The notes below the pieces were generated by a model. That model worked only from the letters and a program-made list of their open reading frames with translations. It was not told the origin of the DNA and made no database searches. Of a stretch of 64,000 bases of DNA, positions 24,579 to 33,387 are shown one piece after another. Source of the stretch: Mycolicibacterium sp. CBMA 226. GTDB taxonomy: Bacteria > Actinomycetota > Actinomycetes > Mycobacteriales > Mycobacteriaceae. Position 1 is the stretch's first letter; each line of letters begins with the position of its first letter. The stretch covers positions 310,001 to 374,000 of the forward strand of contig NZ_VTGY01000015.1 of assembly GCF_009729075.1 (NCBI RefSeq), written 5' to 3'. The translations under genes and the position numbers were made by a program.

Positions 24579-25772
24579 CTAGCGCTCCGCGCGCTGGTAG
24601 GCCGTGACGACGGCGGCGCCGCCCAGGCCGATGTTGTGCTGAAGGGCGGCATTGACACCGTCGACCTGGCGCTTGTCGGCGGTGCCGCGAAGCTGCCAGG
24701 TCAGCTCCGAGCACTGGGCCAGACCCGTCGCACCGAGCGGGTGCCCCTTGGAGATGAGCCCGCCCGACGGGTTGACCACCCAGCGCCCGCCGTAGGTGGT
24801 GTCGTCGTTGTCGATCAGCCGCGGTGCCTCCCCCTCGCCGCACAGGCCGAGGGCTTCGTACAGCAGAAGCTCGTTGGCGGAGAAGCAGTCGTGCAGCTCG
24901 ATGACCTGGAAGTCCTCGGGACCGAGGCCCGACTGGTCGTAAACTTTCTGGGCGGCTTGGACATTCATGTCGTAGCCGATGATGTTGGCGGCGCTGCCGT
25001 CGAAGGTGGAGGCGAAGTCGGTGGTCATGGCCTGACCGACGATCTCGACGGCCTGCGCGGCCAGCCCGTGCTTGTCGACGAACGCCTCGCTGGCCACGAT
25101 CGCGGCGCCCGACCCGTCCGAGGTGGGGGAGCACTGCAGCTTAGTCAGCGGATCCGAGATCATCTTGGCGGCCAGGATGTCGTCAAGCGTGTACTCGTCC
25201 TGGAACTGCGCGTAGGGGTTGTTGACCGAGTGCTTGTGGTTCTTGTAGCCGATCTTTGCAAAATGTTCTGCTGTGCTCCCATATTTCTTCATGTGCTCAC
25301 GGCCTGCGGCGCCGAACATCCACGGCGCCACCGGGAAGGCGAACTCGTCGATCTCTGCCAGGGCCTTGACGTGCCGGCCCAGCGGCGATTCGCGGTCCTG
25401 TGCGCCGCCGCCGAGTGAGCCGGGCTGCATCTTCTCGAACCCCAGCGCGATGGTGCAGTCGGCGAGACCTCCGCGGATAGCCTGTGCGGCAAGGTAAAGC
25501 GCGGTGGAACCCGTCGAACAGTTGTTGTTGACGTTGACGATCGGGATGCCCGTCATGCCGAGCTCGTACAGGGCGCGCTGGCCGGAGGTCGAGTCGCCGG
25601 AGCAGTAGCCGACGTAGCCCTGCTCCACCTGGTCGTACGAGATGCCGGCATCGGCGAGCGCCTTGTTGCCGGACTCATTGGCCATCTGCGGGTAGTCCCA
25701 GCCTTCACGACTGCCGGGCTTCTCGAATTTGGTCATGCCGACGCCGACGACGAACACACGATTCTTGGCCAT
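24579..25772 (-). CDS. ltp1: Thiolase-like lipid-transfer protein (Ltp1/SCP-x type)
   Basis: 397 residues. Thiolase fold with the nucleophile Cys85 in NVNNNCSTGSTAL, ELHDCFSANE, and the C-terminal NPSGGLISKGHPLGATG with its catalytic histidine. From memory it is very close to M. tuberculosis Ltp1 (Rv2790c), including the start VFVVGVGMTKFEKPG. Members act as SCP-x-type thiolases or retro-aldolases on sterol and fatty acyl-CoA intermediates. A KstR-type box lies about 100 bases upstream, which supports a steroid-catabolic role. The symbol is by similarity, not by synteny. Confidence 0.82.
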   Translation of the reverse strand: MAKNRVFVVGVGMTKFEKPGSREGWDYPQMANESGNKALADAGISYDQVEQGYVGYCSGDSTSGQRALYELGMTGIPIVNVNNNCSTGSTALYLAAQAIRGGLADCTIALGFEKMQPGSLGGGAQDRESPLGRHVKALAEIDEFAFPVAPWMFGAAGREHMKKYGSTAEHFAKIGYKNHKHSVNNPYAQFQDEYTLDDILAAKMISDPLTKLQCSPTSDGSGAAIVASEAFVDKHGLAAQAVEIVGQAMTTDFASTFDGSAANIIGYDMNVQAAQKVYDQSGLGPEDFQVIELHDCFSANELLLYEALGLCGEGEAPRLIDNDDTTYGGRWVVNPSGGLISKGHPLGATGLAQCSELTWQLRGTADKRQVDGVNAALQHNIGLGGAAVVTAYQRAER

Positions 25773-25871
25773 GAGGTTCCTTTCGTTACTACCTGTAGTT
25801 CAGTCACGCCCGGCGCTTTTAGTCAAGACCCCAAAGGTCTGGTCTCGGGCGCCGAGCCGGTGGTATACAAC

Positions 25872-25887
25872 CTAGAACGTGTTCTAG
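25872..25887. promoter_or_regulatory. KstR-type operator (steroid catabolism regulator)
   Basis: CTAGAAC-GT-GTTCTAG, a perfect 7-base inverted repeat. Its inner 14 bases match the published KstR consensus TnnAACnnGTTnnA exactly. It sits between the divergent Ltp1-like and DapB-like genes, just downstream of a TATACA-like -10 element (25863-25869) for the rightward gene, a good place for repression of both directions. KstR itself is not in the window. Confidence 0.75.
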
Positions 25888-25911
25888 TTCTGGCGGTGCT
25901 CGGGAGGGTTC

Positions 25912-26961
25912 ATGGCGTTGCGGGTCGTGCAGTGGGCAACCGGCGGAGTCGGGGTGGCGGCGATCAAGGGCGTCCTGGAACATCCCGACCTGGAACTCGT
26001 CGGCTGTTGGGTGCATTCGGAAGCCAAGAACGGCAAGGACGTTGGCGAGATCGTCGGCGTCGAGCCGCTCGGCGTGGCCGCCACCAACAGCATCGACGAC
26101 ATTTTGGCCCTGGACGCCGATGCCGTCATCTACGCCCCGCTGATGGCCAACCCCGACGAGGTCGCCGCACTGTTGCGGTCCGGCAAGAACGTCGTGACGC
26201 CGGTCGGCTGGGTATATCCGAGCGAGAAGCAGGGCGCCCCGATGCGGGAAGCCGCGCTGGCGGGTGGCGTCACCCTGCACGGCACCGGCATCGCGCCCGG
26301 CGGCATCAGCGAGAAGTTCCCGCTGCTGTTCTCGGCGATGTCGACCGGCGTGACTTTCGTTCGCGCGGAAGAGTTCTCGGACCTGCGGACGTACGAAGCG
26401 CCCGACGTGCTGCGGCACGTCATGGGGTTCGGCGAGACCCCTGACAAGGCGCTGACCGGCCCGATGCAGAAGCTGCTCGACAGTGGCTTCATCCAGGCTG
26501 TCCGGATGTGTGTCGACGAGTTCGGATTCAATGCCGACCCGAAAATTGTTGCCCGTCAAGAGGTTGCGGTGGCGACCGCACCCATCGACTCGCCGCTGGG
26601 GCCCATCCAGCCCGGACAGGTGGCCGCTCGCAAGTTCCACTGGGAGGCAGTCGTCGGCGACGACGTCGTCGTGCGCGTCACCGTCAATTGGTTCATGGGT
26701 GAGGAAAACCTCGATCCGGCATGGGATTTCGGCCCCGAAGGGCAACGCTACGAGATGGAGGTCAAGGGAAATCCGGACTTCACCGTGTCGATCAAGGGCT
26801 TTCAGGGACTGGTCGGAGAGGACGGCCCCGAACCCGGCGTCGTCGGCACTGCCGCCCACTGTGTCAACTCGGTGCCCGCGGTGTGTGCCGCGGAACCAGG
26901 CATCGCCACTTACCTGGACCTGCCGTTCTTCAGCGCGAAAGCGGCGCCGCGGCTGAGGTGA
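25912..26961 (+). CDS. DapB-fold NAD(P)H-dependent oxidoreductase (Rv1059-like)
   Basis: 349 residues starting MALRVVQWATGGVGVAAIKG, a Rossmann nucleotide-binding segment with GGVG, as in dihydrodipicolinate-reductase-like and 2,4-diaminopentanoate dehydrogenase proteins. Further motifs are VIYAPLMANPDEVAALLRSG and GTGIAPGGISEKFPLL. In actinobacteria this group is associated with lipid or steroid metabolism rather than lysine synthesis. The start lies 25 bases after the KstR-type box, so it is probably part of the KstR regulon. The true substrate is unknown. Confidence 0.75.
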   Translation: MALRVVQWATGGVGVAAIKGVLEHPDLELVGCWVHSEAKNGKDVGEIVGVEPLGVAATNSIDDILALDADAVIYAPLMANPDEVAALLRSGKNVVTPVGWVYPSEKQGAPMREAALAGGVTLHGTGIAPGGISEKFPLLFSAMSTGVTFVRAEEFSDLRTYEAPDVLRHVMGFGETPDKALTGPMQKLLDSGFIQAVRMCVDEFGFNADPKIVARQEVAVATAPIDSPLGPIQPGQVAARKFHWEAVVGDDVVVRVTVNWFMGEENLDPAWDFGPEGQRYEMEVKGNPDFTVSIKGFQGLVGEDGPEPGVVGTAAHCVNSVPAVCAAEPGIATYLDLPFFSAKAAPRLR

Positions 26962-26982
26962 TCGCGTGCACGCTCGCGGGAG

Positions 26983-28026
26983 TTAGGGCTGCACGAGTAT
27001 CCGGATCGGATTGCCTTCGGCCCGATCGAGTTTCGCGATGCCTTCGGCGACGTCCTCGAGCGGGACGATCTCGCTGATCGACCGGGTGAGGTCCAGGCGC
27101 CCGCGGGACACCAACGTGGCCAGCGTGCCGATGTCGGCGTTCTGATAGCCGAGGTGTCCGAGCACCTGCTTCTTGGTCAGGTTGAAGAACGACGTCGGGC
27201 CGATCGACGGGGCATCGGCGCTCATCCCGACGCCGACGAACCGTCCGCCCACTGTCAGGGACGCCAGCGCCTGATCGAACGTCGACCCCTTGCCGACCGC
27301 GTCGAATGCCACGTCGAGCATGCGGCCGCCGGTCGCCTGGGCGATCTGTGCCAACAACTCCGGGTCACGCGCGTCGAACGCGTAGTCCGCACCCACGTCC
27401 AGCGCACGTTCGAGCACCGCCGGATTGACGTCGACGGCGACGATCGGTGCCGCGCCGACCAACCGGGCCAACTGCACGATGTGAGTGCCGAGTCCGCCGA
27501 CACCCCACACGCCGACGGACTCGCCGATACCCACCTGGCCCGTCCGGACCACGGCGCCGAACGGGGTCGACACCGCGTCGGCCAGGATCGCGGCCTGCTC
27601 CAGCGGCACGTTGTCGGGTACGCGCGTCAGCCCGAAGGCCTGCGCCACGGTGTACTCGGCCCAGCCGCCGTCGTACGCGAACGCCATGAGCCGGATCCGC
27701 AGACAGTTCGACATGTCGCCACGGCGACAGTTCACGCAATCCATGCACGGCCTACCGGCGGCGACGACGACGCGGTCGCCCTCGGCCCAGCCGGTGACGC
27801 CTGGTCCCAGCTTGGCGATGGTGCCCGACGTCTCGTGCCCCTGCGTCACCACCGGGAGCTGCGACGGGAACGTGCCGTTGATCAGACTGAGGTCGGAGTG
27901 GCAGATGCCGCAGTAGGCGACCTTGACCAGTACCTCGCCCGGGCCCGGTTCTGGGATCGGAACATCTTCCACCACAACCTTTTTGGTGTCGGCGTAGAAC
28001 CGTTGGGCCCGCATCGTCGAGGTCAT
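26983..28026 (-). CDS. Zinc-dependent alcohol dehydrogenase
   Basis: 347 residues from the ATG at 28026 (a second ATG at 28014 is also possible). The catalytic-zinc ligands are in YCGICHSDL (Cys about 41) and QGHE; the structural-zinc lobe has four cysteines in CMDCVNCRRGDMSNC; the Rossmann motif is GVWGVGGLGTHIVQLARL. It oxidises an alcohol or reduces an aldehyde with NAD(P). It is divergent from an SRPBCC gene, their possible starts almost touching. Upstream open sequence in the frame (to 28275) is antisense to that gene and not coding. Confidence 0.86.
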   Translation of the reverse strand: MTSTMRAQRFYADTKKVVVEDVPIPEPGPGEVLVKVAYCGICHSDLSLINGTFPSQLPVVTQGHETSGTIAKLGPGVTGWAEGDRVVVAAGRPCMDCVNCRRGDMSNCLRIRLMAFAYDGGWAEYTVAQAFGLTRVPDNVPLEQAAILADAVSTPFGAVVRTGQVGIGESVGVWGVGGLGTHIVQLARLVGAAPIVAVDVNPAVLERALDVGADYAFDARDPELLAQIAQATGGRMLDVAFDAVGKGSTFDQALASLTVGGRFVGVGMSADAPSIGPTSFFNLTKKQVLGHLGYQNADIGTLATLVSRGRLDLTRSISEIVPLEDVAEGIAKLDRAEGNPIRILVQP

Positions 28027-28066
28027 GGCACTCCAGTGGTCAGCATCGATGGTTACGATCGCCATC

Positions 28067-28552
28067 ATGGCGCAGGCACTGGTGGTCGAGCAATCACGGA
28101 TAATTCCCGTCGCGGTGGCCGACGCGTTCAGCGGCACCGCCCCGATTCCGCTGAATGAGTTGTTCTGCCGGTGGTACGGCCCGATCCCGCCGATCAAGGC
28201 CGTGCGTGACCAAACCGGCATCTGGGATGCGGTGGGGCAGACCCGGACCATCCTGCTGACCGGTGGCGGCAGCATGGCCGAGACCCTGACCTCGTACGAC
28301 GAGCCGGACTCGTTCGGCTACACCCTGTCCGACATCAACGGGCCGCTGGCGCCGCTGGTGAGCGGCGTGCAGGGGATGTGGCTGTTCCAGGACGTCTCCG
28401 GTGGTCAGAGCCCGAGCACCAGGATCACCTGGCGCTGGACCCTGCACCCCCGCAGCTCACTGACCGCTCCGCTGCTGCCGGTGTTCGGCAAGTTGTGGAA
28501 GGGCTACGCCAGCCGGTCCCTGGAGCATCTTTCTGACCTCCTGGTGGGATGA
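28067..28552 (+). CDS. SRPBCC-fold small hydrophobic-ligand-binding protein
   Basis: 161 residues from the ATG at 28067 (earlier ATGs at 28025 and 28049 lack an RBS). The pattern VEQSRIIPVAVADAFSGTAP at the start and RITWRWTLHPRSSLTAPLLP near the C-terminus is that of the polyketide-cyclase/START-like fold. Such proteins hold lipids or aromatic intermediates. It is followed 39 bases later by a patatin gene on the same strand. Confidence 0.7.
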   Translation: MAQALVVEQSRIIPVAVADAFSGTAPIPLNELFCRWYGPIPPIKAVRDQTGIWDAVGQTRTILLTGGGSMAETLTSYDEPDSFGYTLSDINGPLAPLVSGVQGMWLFQDVSGGQSPSTRITWRWTLHPRSSLTAPLLPVFGKLWKGYASRSLEHLSDLLVG

Positions 28553-28591
28553 CGATCCCACGGTGCGCGCCGCATCCTGTTACATGAACTA

Positions 28592-29443
28592 ATGACTAAG
28601 CGCGCACTCGTCTTGGCAGGTGGCGGCATCGCCGGCATCGCATGGGAGACCGGCATCCTGCAGGGGCTTGCCGACGAAGCCCCCGAGGTCGCGGCAGCGG
28701 TGCGGAATTCGGATGTGGTCCTGGGTACCTCAGCGGGCTCGGCGGTCGGCGCTCAGCTGGGTAGCGCGCTCAGCATCGGGGAGCTGTTCGAGCGCCAGGT
28801 CGCGGCCGAAACGGCGGAGATCAGCCCGGGCGTCACGATCGAGGTCATCATCACCACGTTCGTGGACGCGATGTCGACGGTCAACGGCAGCAGGGCGAAA
28901 CAGTTGCAGCGCCTCGGGGCCGCCGCCGCAGCTGCCGAGACCGTCAGCCCGGCCATGCGTCGCAATGTCATCGAACGCCGGTTGCCGTCGCATGAGTGGC
29001 CCGACCACGACCTGCGCATCACGGGCGTCGACATCGACAGCGGTGAACTGGTGGTGTTCACCCGCGAGTCGGGCGTCTCCCTGGTCGACGCCGTCGAGGC
29101 CAGCTGCGCGGTGCCGGCGGCCTGGCCGATCGTGACGATCAAGGGCCGCCGGTACATGGACGGCGGCATGGGCAGCAGCGTCAACATGGTCGCGGTCAAG
29201 GATTGTGACAGCGCCGTCGTCCTGGTCCCGGCGCCCGCGGATTTACCGTCACCGTTCGGGGCGGGTCCGAGCGCGGACGTCAGGAGCTTCGCAGGCAGGG
29301 CCTGCGCCATCTACGCCGACGACGAGTCCCGAGCCGCCTTCGGTCTCGATCCGCTGGATCCGGCCTGTCGTATCCCGTCGGCGCGTGCCGGTCGGGCGCA
29401 AGGTCGCCGGGTGGCGGCTGAGGTCGCCGCATTCCTGGCGTAG
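28592..29443 (+). CDS. Patatin-like phospholipase/acyl hydrolase
   Basis: 283 residues. The oxyanion loop is LAGGGIAGIAWETG (about 9-21), the nucleophile Ser47 is in LGTSAGS, and the catalytic Asp190 is in YMDGGMGS, giving the patatin Ser-Asp dyad. It is likely a lipid acyl hydrolase. It is convergent with a second patatin gene with only four bases between stops. By order these correspond to Rv1062 and Rv1063c. Confidence 0.85.
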   Translation: MTKRALVLAGGGIAGIAWETGILQGLADEAPEVAAAVRNSDVVLGTSAGSAVGAQLGSALSIGELFERQVAAETAEISPGVTIEVIITTFVDAMSTVNGSRAKQLQRLGAAAAAAETVSPAMRRNVIERRLPSHEWPDHDLRITGVDIDSGELVVFTRESGVSLVDAVEASCAVPAAWPIVTIKGRRYMDGGMGSSVNMVAVKDCDSAVVLVPAPADLPSPFGAGPSADVRSFAGRACAIYADDESRAAFGLDPLDPACRIPSARAGRAQGRRVAAEVAAFLA

Positions 29444-29447
29444 GCGC

Positions 29448-30422
29448 CTAGTCGACTGCGTCGAGGGAATCGAGTGCGGCGCAAGCCAATTCGTGCCCGA
29501 TCTCGATGACCTCGGAGGCCCGGTAGAACTCCAGGCTGCGGCACACCGTGCGCGGCACCTCGATCAACAGATCGGGCGGATACGCCGCCAGGGTGTGGCG
29601 CATCAGCGCGGCTTGCGAGATTTCGATGGTGCGGTTCATAACCTCGAACCCGCCGAGCCGCGGCACGTGCGTGTCTTCTTCGGTGTCGACCTCGGACTCG
29701 GCAACCGCGTCGATGCCGTCGACCGCGTTGCTGAAGCGGCTCAGCACCGAGCGTGCGGTGGGGCCGTCGAGCAGGGTGCTCGCCGCGGCCCGGTCGATCA
29801 GTGACGTTGTACTGCGCCGCATCCGGTTCAACAGCTCCGCGGTCGGGCGCGGGGATTCCGGAGTGGGATTCGGATCGCTGGCGTTGAGGCTGACGGCGAT
29901 GGTCACGTCGGCGTTGACGGCCGCGAGGGGAGCCATGGGTAGTGGGTCGAGGATGCCGCCGTCGGCCAGCAACCGGCCGTCCAGCAGGTAGGGCGCGATG
30001 ACGCCCGGGATGGCGATGGAGGCCCGGATGGCCGCGTCGATGGGTCCGCGCTGTAGCCAGACCGATTTTCCGCCGATGAGATCGGTCGAGACGGCGGTGA
30101 AGGGGATCGGCAGGCTCTCGATGGTCCGCGGGCCGATGATCTCGCGGACGGCCGCCAGAATCTTCTCGGCGCGGAGCACGCCGGCGGCGGTCAGTGACGG
30201 ATCGAGCAGGCGGAGCACGGCGCTCTGGGTGAGGGCGCTGGCCCATGAGGTGAATTCGTCGAGCTTGTCGGCGGCCTGCAGTGCGCCGACGAGTGCGCCC
30301 ATGGATGAACCGGAGATCCCGACGATGTCGAAGCCGCGCTCGCGGAGCGCGTCGATGACTCCGATGTGTGCGTAACCCCGGGCGCCACCGCTGCCAAGGA
30401 CCAGTGCGACCCGCATGGCCAT
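29448..30422 (-). CDS. NTE/RssA-type patatin-like phospholipase
   Basis: 324 residues. Oxyanion loop LGSGGARGYAHIG (about 9-21), nucleophile Ser40 in ISGSSMGAL, catalytic Asp154 in LLADGGILDPLP. The close GGARGxAHIG form marks the bacterial RssA/YchK branch. The C-terminal 100 residues are helical and end acidic. The start may be 30422 or 30416 (tandem ATGs). Confidence 0.86.
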   Translation of the reverse strand: MAMRVALVLGSGGARGYAHIGVIDALRERGFDIVGISGSSMGALVGALQAADKLDEFTSWASALTQSAVLRLLDPSLTAAGVLRAEKILAAVREIIGPRTIESLPIPFTAVSTDLIGGKSVWLQRGPIDAAIRASIAIPGVIAPYLLDGRLLADGGILDPLPMAPLAAVNADVTIAVSLNASDPNPTPESPRPTAELLNRMRRSTTSLIDRAAASTLLDGPTARSVLSRFSNAVDGIDAVAESEVDTEEDTHVPRLGGFEVMNRTIEISQAALMRHTLAAYPPDLLIEVPRTVCRSLEFYRASEVIEIGHELACAALDSLDAVD

Positions 30423-30463
30423 ATTTTGGCCTGCGGGTCAGGCCGCGGCGAGGCGAGGGGGCG

Positions 30464-30670
30464 TCAGCAGCGGATGCGCGAGAAGAACGCCGCCGAGACG
30501 AGCCCGATGATGAGGGCCACCTGCGGCTGTCCGCTGCTCATTGCGAAGAGGATGCCGCTGACGGCCGCCACTGCGATGAGCAGCAGGAGGATGCCCATGA
30601 AGAGCACCCGGCGCCCGTTGACCGCGCCACTGTGGGCCCGAGCGACCGGTACGTGCTGACGAGCAACCAT
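30464..30670 (-). CDS. Small two-segment membrane protein, unknown
   Basis: 68 residues from the ATG at 30670, chosen because GAAGGG lies nine bases upstream; the ATG at 30679 directly abuts that site. A basic N-terminus (HVPVARAHSGAVNGRR) is followed by two hydrophobic segments (about 23-43, VLFMGILLLLIAVAAVSGILF; about 48-62, VALIIGLVSAAFF). No family recognised. Confidence 0.5.
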   Translation of the reverse strand: MVARQHVPVARAHSGAVNGRRVLFMGILLLLIAVAAVSGILFAMSSGQPQVALIIGLVSAAFFSRIRC

Positions 30671-31003
30671 TGAGCTCATCCCTTCGACAATGAGTGAGAC
30701 ACCCCATAGTGTGCACCATTGTGTGAGCCGAAGCACAATTACTGACCAGTAGTTGCGAAATGCGTCGCTTTCGTTAGCCAATCTCATCGGTCTTGCGGCG
30801 TTGTGCCTGGTCGGCGTGCAAATTTGTTAGACGTGCTTGGTGTTCTGAAATGGCGTTTGCGCCCAAATTGGCGCCTCGATTGGGCGGCTAATTTAATTCG
30901 TCGAACTAATCGAATTGATGCGCACACGTGGCCCTAGGGCGCGGCGCAATTTGATTAGCAGACTTAAGCGCTTTTGATATCCGCTGATGGGTGCCGGCGT
31001 GCG
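30671..31003. other. A/T-richer intergenic region
   Basis: 333 bases between the LCP gene stop and the small membrane protein, both on the minus strand. GC falls noticeably between about 30815 and 30960. An inverted repeat AATTCG-N10-CGAATT lies at 30895-30916. No gene or structured RNA could be supported; it presumably carries the promoter of the small membrane gene. Confidence 0.4.
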
Positions 31004-32716
31004 TCAGTTGACGCAGGGCAGCCCGTCGGTGGCAAGCACCGGCGGACCGGATTCCGGGGTCGGCAGCGTCGTGTCGTAGTTGGACGACTTGGCCGCGGCC
31101 AGGGACACGCGGTCCAGGGTGTCGGGTACCTGATAGCCCGGCCCCAGTGTGACGTGAATGCGGCCGGCAGGCACCGACGGATCGGCGCGGACCGCGTCGA
31201 TGCCCAGCAGCTCTGCCAGGTGCTTGGCTTCAGCATCGGTGCCGGCGCCGAAGTCGACGGCCGTCGAGCTGAGCTCGCCGTCCTGCGAGCTCTTGGTCTG
31301 GCCCATGGAGTATTCGAGATCACCCAGAATCTCCGACATCTGCCGGCCCAGGCCCATGACGTCAGAACCGTTGATGACGTCGATGATGGCGGTCTTGGCG
31401 TTCTTCGACGTCGTACCGGTGCTGTCGGCGGCCTTGTCCAGCGTCGACGGCTCGGTCGACGTGCTGGGTGTGGACGTCGGCGCGCCTGCCGGTGGCTTGA
31501 GGCCGAAGGCCTTGGCGACCTCGACCTTGATGGCCATGGGATCGACGATGTTCACGTCCTGGCCGTTGATGTTGTCGTACCGCACGACGGGCAGCGTCCG
31601 GTACTGGACGTTCGCGCCGCCGGCGATCTCGCCCATGCGCTTGAACTGCTCCTGGCCCCATCCGGCCGACAGCACGACGTCCTTCTGGGCCACGCCGATC
31701 AGCTGGTTCAGCTTGCCGAGGTCACTGAAGGAACCGTCCTTCTGCAGCTGGTGCATGACCGAGATGAGGAAAGCCTGCTGGCGGTGGGTCCGGTCCAGGT
31801 CCCCGTTGTCAAGGCCGTGCCGCTGCCGCACGAAGGCGACGACCTGCGAGGCGTCGAGTGTCTGCCGGCCGGCCGGGAAATCGGCGCCCGAGTAGTCGTC
31901 GTACACGGGGTGGTTCAGGCAGATCTCGACGCCGCCGAGGCTCTCGGCGATGTCGTAGAAACCGGCGAGGTTCACCTCGGCGAAGTAGTCGATGGGCGCG
32001 CCGGTCAGGTTGCGGACCGCGGCCAGGGTCGCGGCGCGGCCGGCCTCGCGGCTCTTGCGCTCCAATTCGGCCTGGTCGGTGACGCCCTTGTCCATGAGGT
32101 GCTGCATGGCGTTGGCCTTGGTCAGGCCGTACGCCTCTTTGATCTTGATGTGGTCGTAGCCGGGGATGCCAGTGACCCGCACATAGTCATCGCGTGGGAT
32201 CGAGAACGCGACCACATGGTTGTCGGCGGAGATGTGCGCCAGGATCAGCGTGTTGGTGTTGTAGCCGCCGTTGTCCGAATCGCCGGCGTGCAGCTTGTCC
32301 AGCAGCGCCTGCGGCAGGTCGTTACCCTCCTGGTCTTTGCGCGAGTCCAGGCCGATCAGCAGGATGTTCATCGCGCCGCCGGTCGACTTGGGCGCGTCCG
32401 CGCCGAGCGCGTCGCTCACCGTGATGCCGTGCAGCGCGCCACGCACCGTCCACCAGCCCAGACCGGTTGTCGCCACGCCCACCGCGGTGACCAACGTGAG
32501 CACCACGCGGCCGACGGTGTCCCAGCCCACGCGGGTGCTGAGCAGGCTCTGCAGCCGGCTCCGGCGGTGCCGGGCTGGAAGACGATGGCGTGCGGAATCG
32601 CTGCGCGGGAGTTCGGAGGTGCTCAGATGCGACCCCGGGGCGTTGTCGTCATGGTGATGGGCCTCGCGGGTACGTGAGGACCGCCGGTCGGATCCGGCGG
32701 TCGGAATCGGTGTCAC
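31004..32716 (-). CDS. LytR-CpsA-Psr (LCP) family cell-wall ligase with LytR_C domain
   Basis: 570 residues from a GTG. A long basic cytoplasmic N-terminus and one TM segment (about 68-92) precede the LCP catalytic domain (about 113-345). It holds the conserved arginine/aspartate motifs NILLIGLDSR, FSIPRDDYV, IKIKEAYG, FVRQRHGLDNGDLDRTHRQQ. A Thr/Ser/Pro linker (about 425-445) leads to a C-terminal LytR_C domain. LCP enzymes attach arabinogalactan to peptidoglycan in mycobacteria. The gene is monocistronic in appearance. Confidence 0.88.
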   Translation of the reverse strand: MTPIPTAGSDRRSSRTREAHHHDDNAPGSHLSTSELPRSDSARHRLPARHRRSRLQSLLSTRVGWDTVGRVVLTLVTAVGVATTGLGWWTVRGALHGITVSDALGADAPKSTGGAMNILLIGLDSRKDQEGNDLPQALLDKLHAGDSDNGGYNTNTLILAHISADNHVVAFSIPRDDYVRVTGIPGYDHIKIKEAYGLTKANAMQHLMDKGVTDQAELERKSREAGRAATLAAVRNLTGAPIDYFAEVNLAGFYDIAESLGGVEICLNHPVYDDYSGADFPAGRQTLDASQVVAFVRQRHGLDNGDLDRTHRQQAFLISVMHQLQKDGSFSDLGKLNQLIGVAQKDVVLSAGWGQEQFKRMGEIAGGANVQYRTLPVVRYDNINGQDVNIVDPMAIKVEVAKAFGLKPPAGAPTSTPSTSTEPSTLDKAADSTGTTSKNAKTAIIDVINGSDVMGLGRQMSEILGDLEYSMGQTKSSQDGELSSTAVDFGAGTDAEAKHLAELLGIDAVRADPSVPAGRIHVTLGPGYQVPDTLDRVSLAAAKSSNYDTTLPTPESGPPVLATDGLPCVN

Positions 32717-32815
32717 CGCGGCCCGCGTGGATGCGTCAGAGCGATCGGACGGCAGCGCCCCCCGATTTTAGGACAATGGCGCAGACTCAGCGAATCCTCA
32801 GTGAATGCCCCTGAT

Positions 32816-33238
32816 TCATCCGCATTCACCCTTGGATGCGCTGGTCGCGGCCATGATCACGCCCGCTTGCTGGCCTGGTGTCAGCTCGGTCCACGGGGTG
32901 TTGAAGTTACCGGGATCACGTCTTGCCGGCTGTTGCATGAGATTCAGGTACGGCTCGACGAGCGTTGACGGGTCGGCGTGCTGGGCGTCCATCCACAGTT
33001 TCGCGGCGTGGCAAGCCTGGCCGAATTCGGACTCGGTCGCCGCTGACGGCGCCGCGACGGCGGTCGTCACACCGCTCGGGGAGATGGCGACCCCGCCGGG
33101 AGCCGGGTGTTCCTGGGACTGCGTGGGCAGTTCGGCGGGCGTGTGGGCGGGGGCTGCCTGTTTGTCTGGACCACAGGCTGTCAGGAACGTCAGTGCGGTG
33201 GTCGTGAGCAGCGCTGCCCGGATGACGTTGGTCTGCAT
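32816..33238 (-). CDS. lpqV: Lipoprotein LpqV
   Basis: 140 residues from the ATG at 33238; the longer open frame (33289) lacks a proper signal start. The leader ends in the lipobox FLTAC. The mature part carries the LpqV pattern GVAISPSGVTTAVAAPS, QACHAAKLWMDAQ, LVEPYLNLMQ, LTPGQQAGVIMAATSA and C-terminal ECG. Its position ahead of the cysteine dioxygenase pair matches Rv1064c. Function is unknown. Confidence 0.8.
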   Translation of the reverse strand: MQTNVIRAALLTTTALTFLTACGPDKQAAPAHTPAELPTQSQEHPAPGGVAISPSGVTTAVAAPSAATESEFGQACHAAKLWMDAQHADPSTLVEPYLNLMQQPARRDPGNFNTPWTELTPGQQAGVIMAATSASKGECG

Positions 33239-33324
33239 GCTTGCCAATGTAGATGTGTTGGCATTCAGGATCACCCTGACGCTAACCATTCCCGGCCGGC
33301 CCGGGACTCGGCATCATCGGGAAC

Positions 33325-33360
33325 ATGGCAGTGCAGAACGCGACGTGTTGTCGGGCTTGA
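33325..33360 (+). CDS. Leader peptide with tandem cysteine codons
   Basis: An 11-codon ORF, MAVQNATCCRA then TGA, in the 5' region of the cysteine dioxygenase gene. Codons 8 and 9 are TGT-TGT. Short ORFs rich in consecutive cysteine codons have been described in mycobacteria as cysteine-responsive attenuators of downstream sulfur genes. Here the downstream gene consumes cysteine, so the same logic would raise or lower its expression with Cys-tRNA charging. No strong RBS; the ORF could be leaderless or start from the weak CGGGAA just upstream. The inference rests on codon content plus context. Confidence 0.55.
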   Translation: MAVQNATCCRA

Positions 33361-33387
33361 TCCCGGCCTCGTGAGGGCTTGAAGCCC
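33352..33387 (+). promoter_or_regulatory. Alternative hairpins of the cysteine leader (putative attenuator)
   Basis: GGGCTT occurs twice (33353-33358, overlapping the end of the leader ORF, and 33375-33380) but its partner AAGCCC occurs once (33382-33387). Either copy can pair with it, and the first can instead pair as CGGG/CCCG (33352-33355/33362-33365). A ribosome stalled at the Cys codons 33346-33351 would cover the first GGGCTT and change which hairpin forms. The cysteine dioxygenase SD (TGGAG, 33405-33409) follows 18 bases later. Confidence 0.45.

Noticed and set aside
28000..28012. Second KstR-like box (TAGAACCGTT) near the alcohol dehydrogenase start
   Set aside because: Only one base between AAC and GTT instead of two and no matching outer bases; it also lies inside the coding region.
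30974..32677. 567-residue plus-strand frame opposite the LCP gene
   Set aside because: Shadow frame of a clear LCP-family gene; no domain and composition typical of GC-rich antisense.
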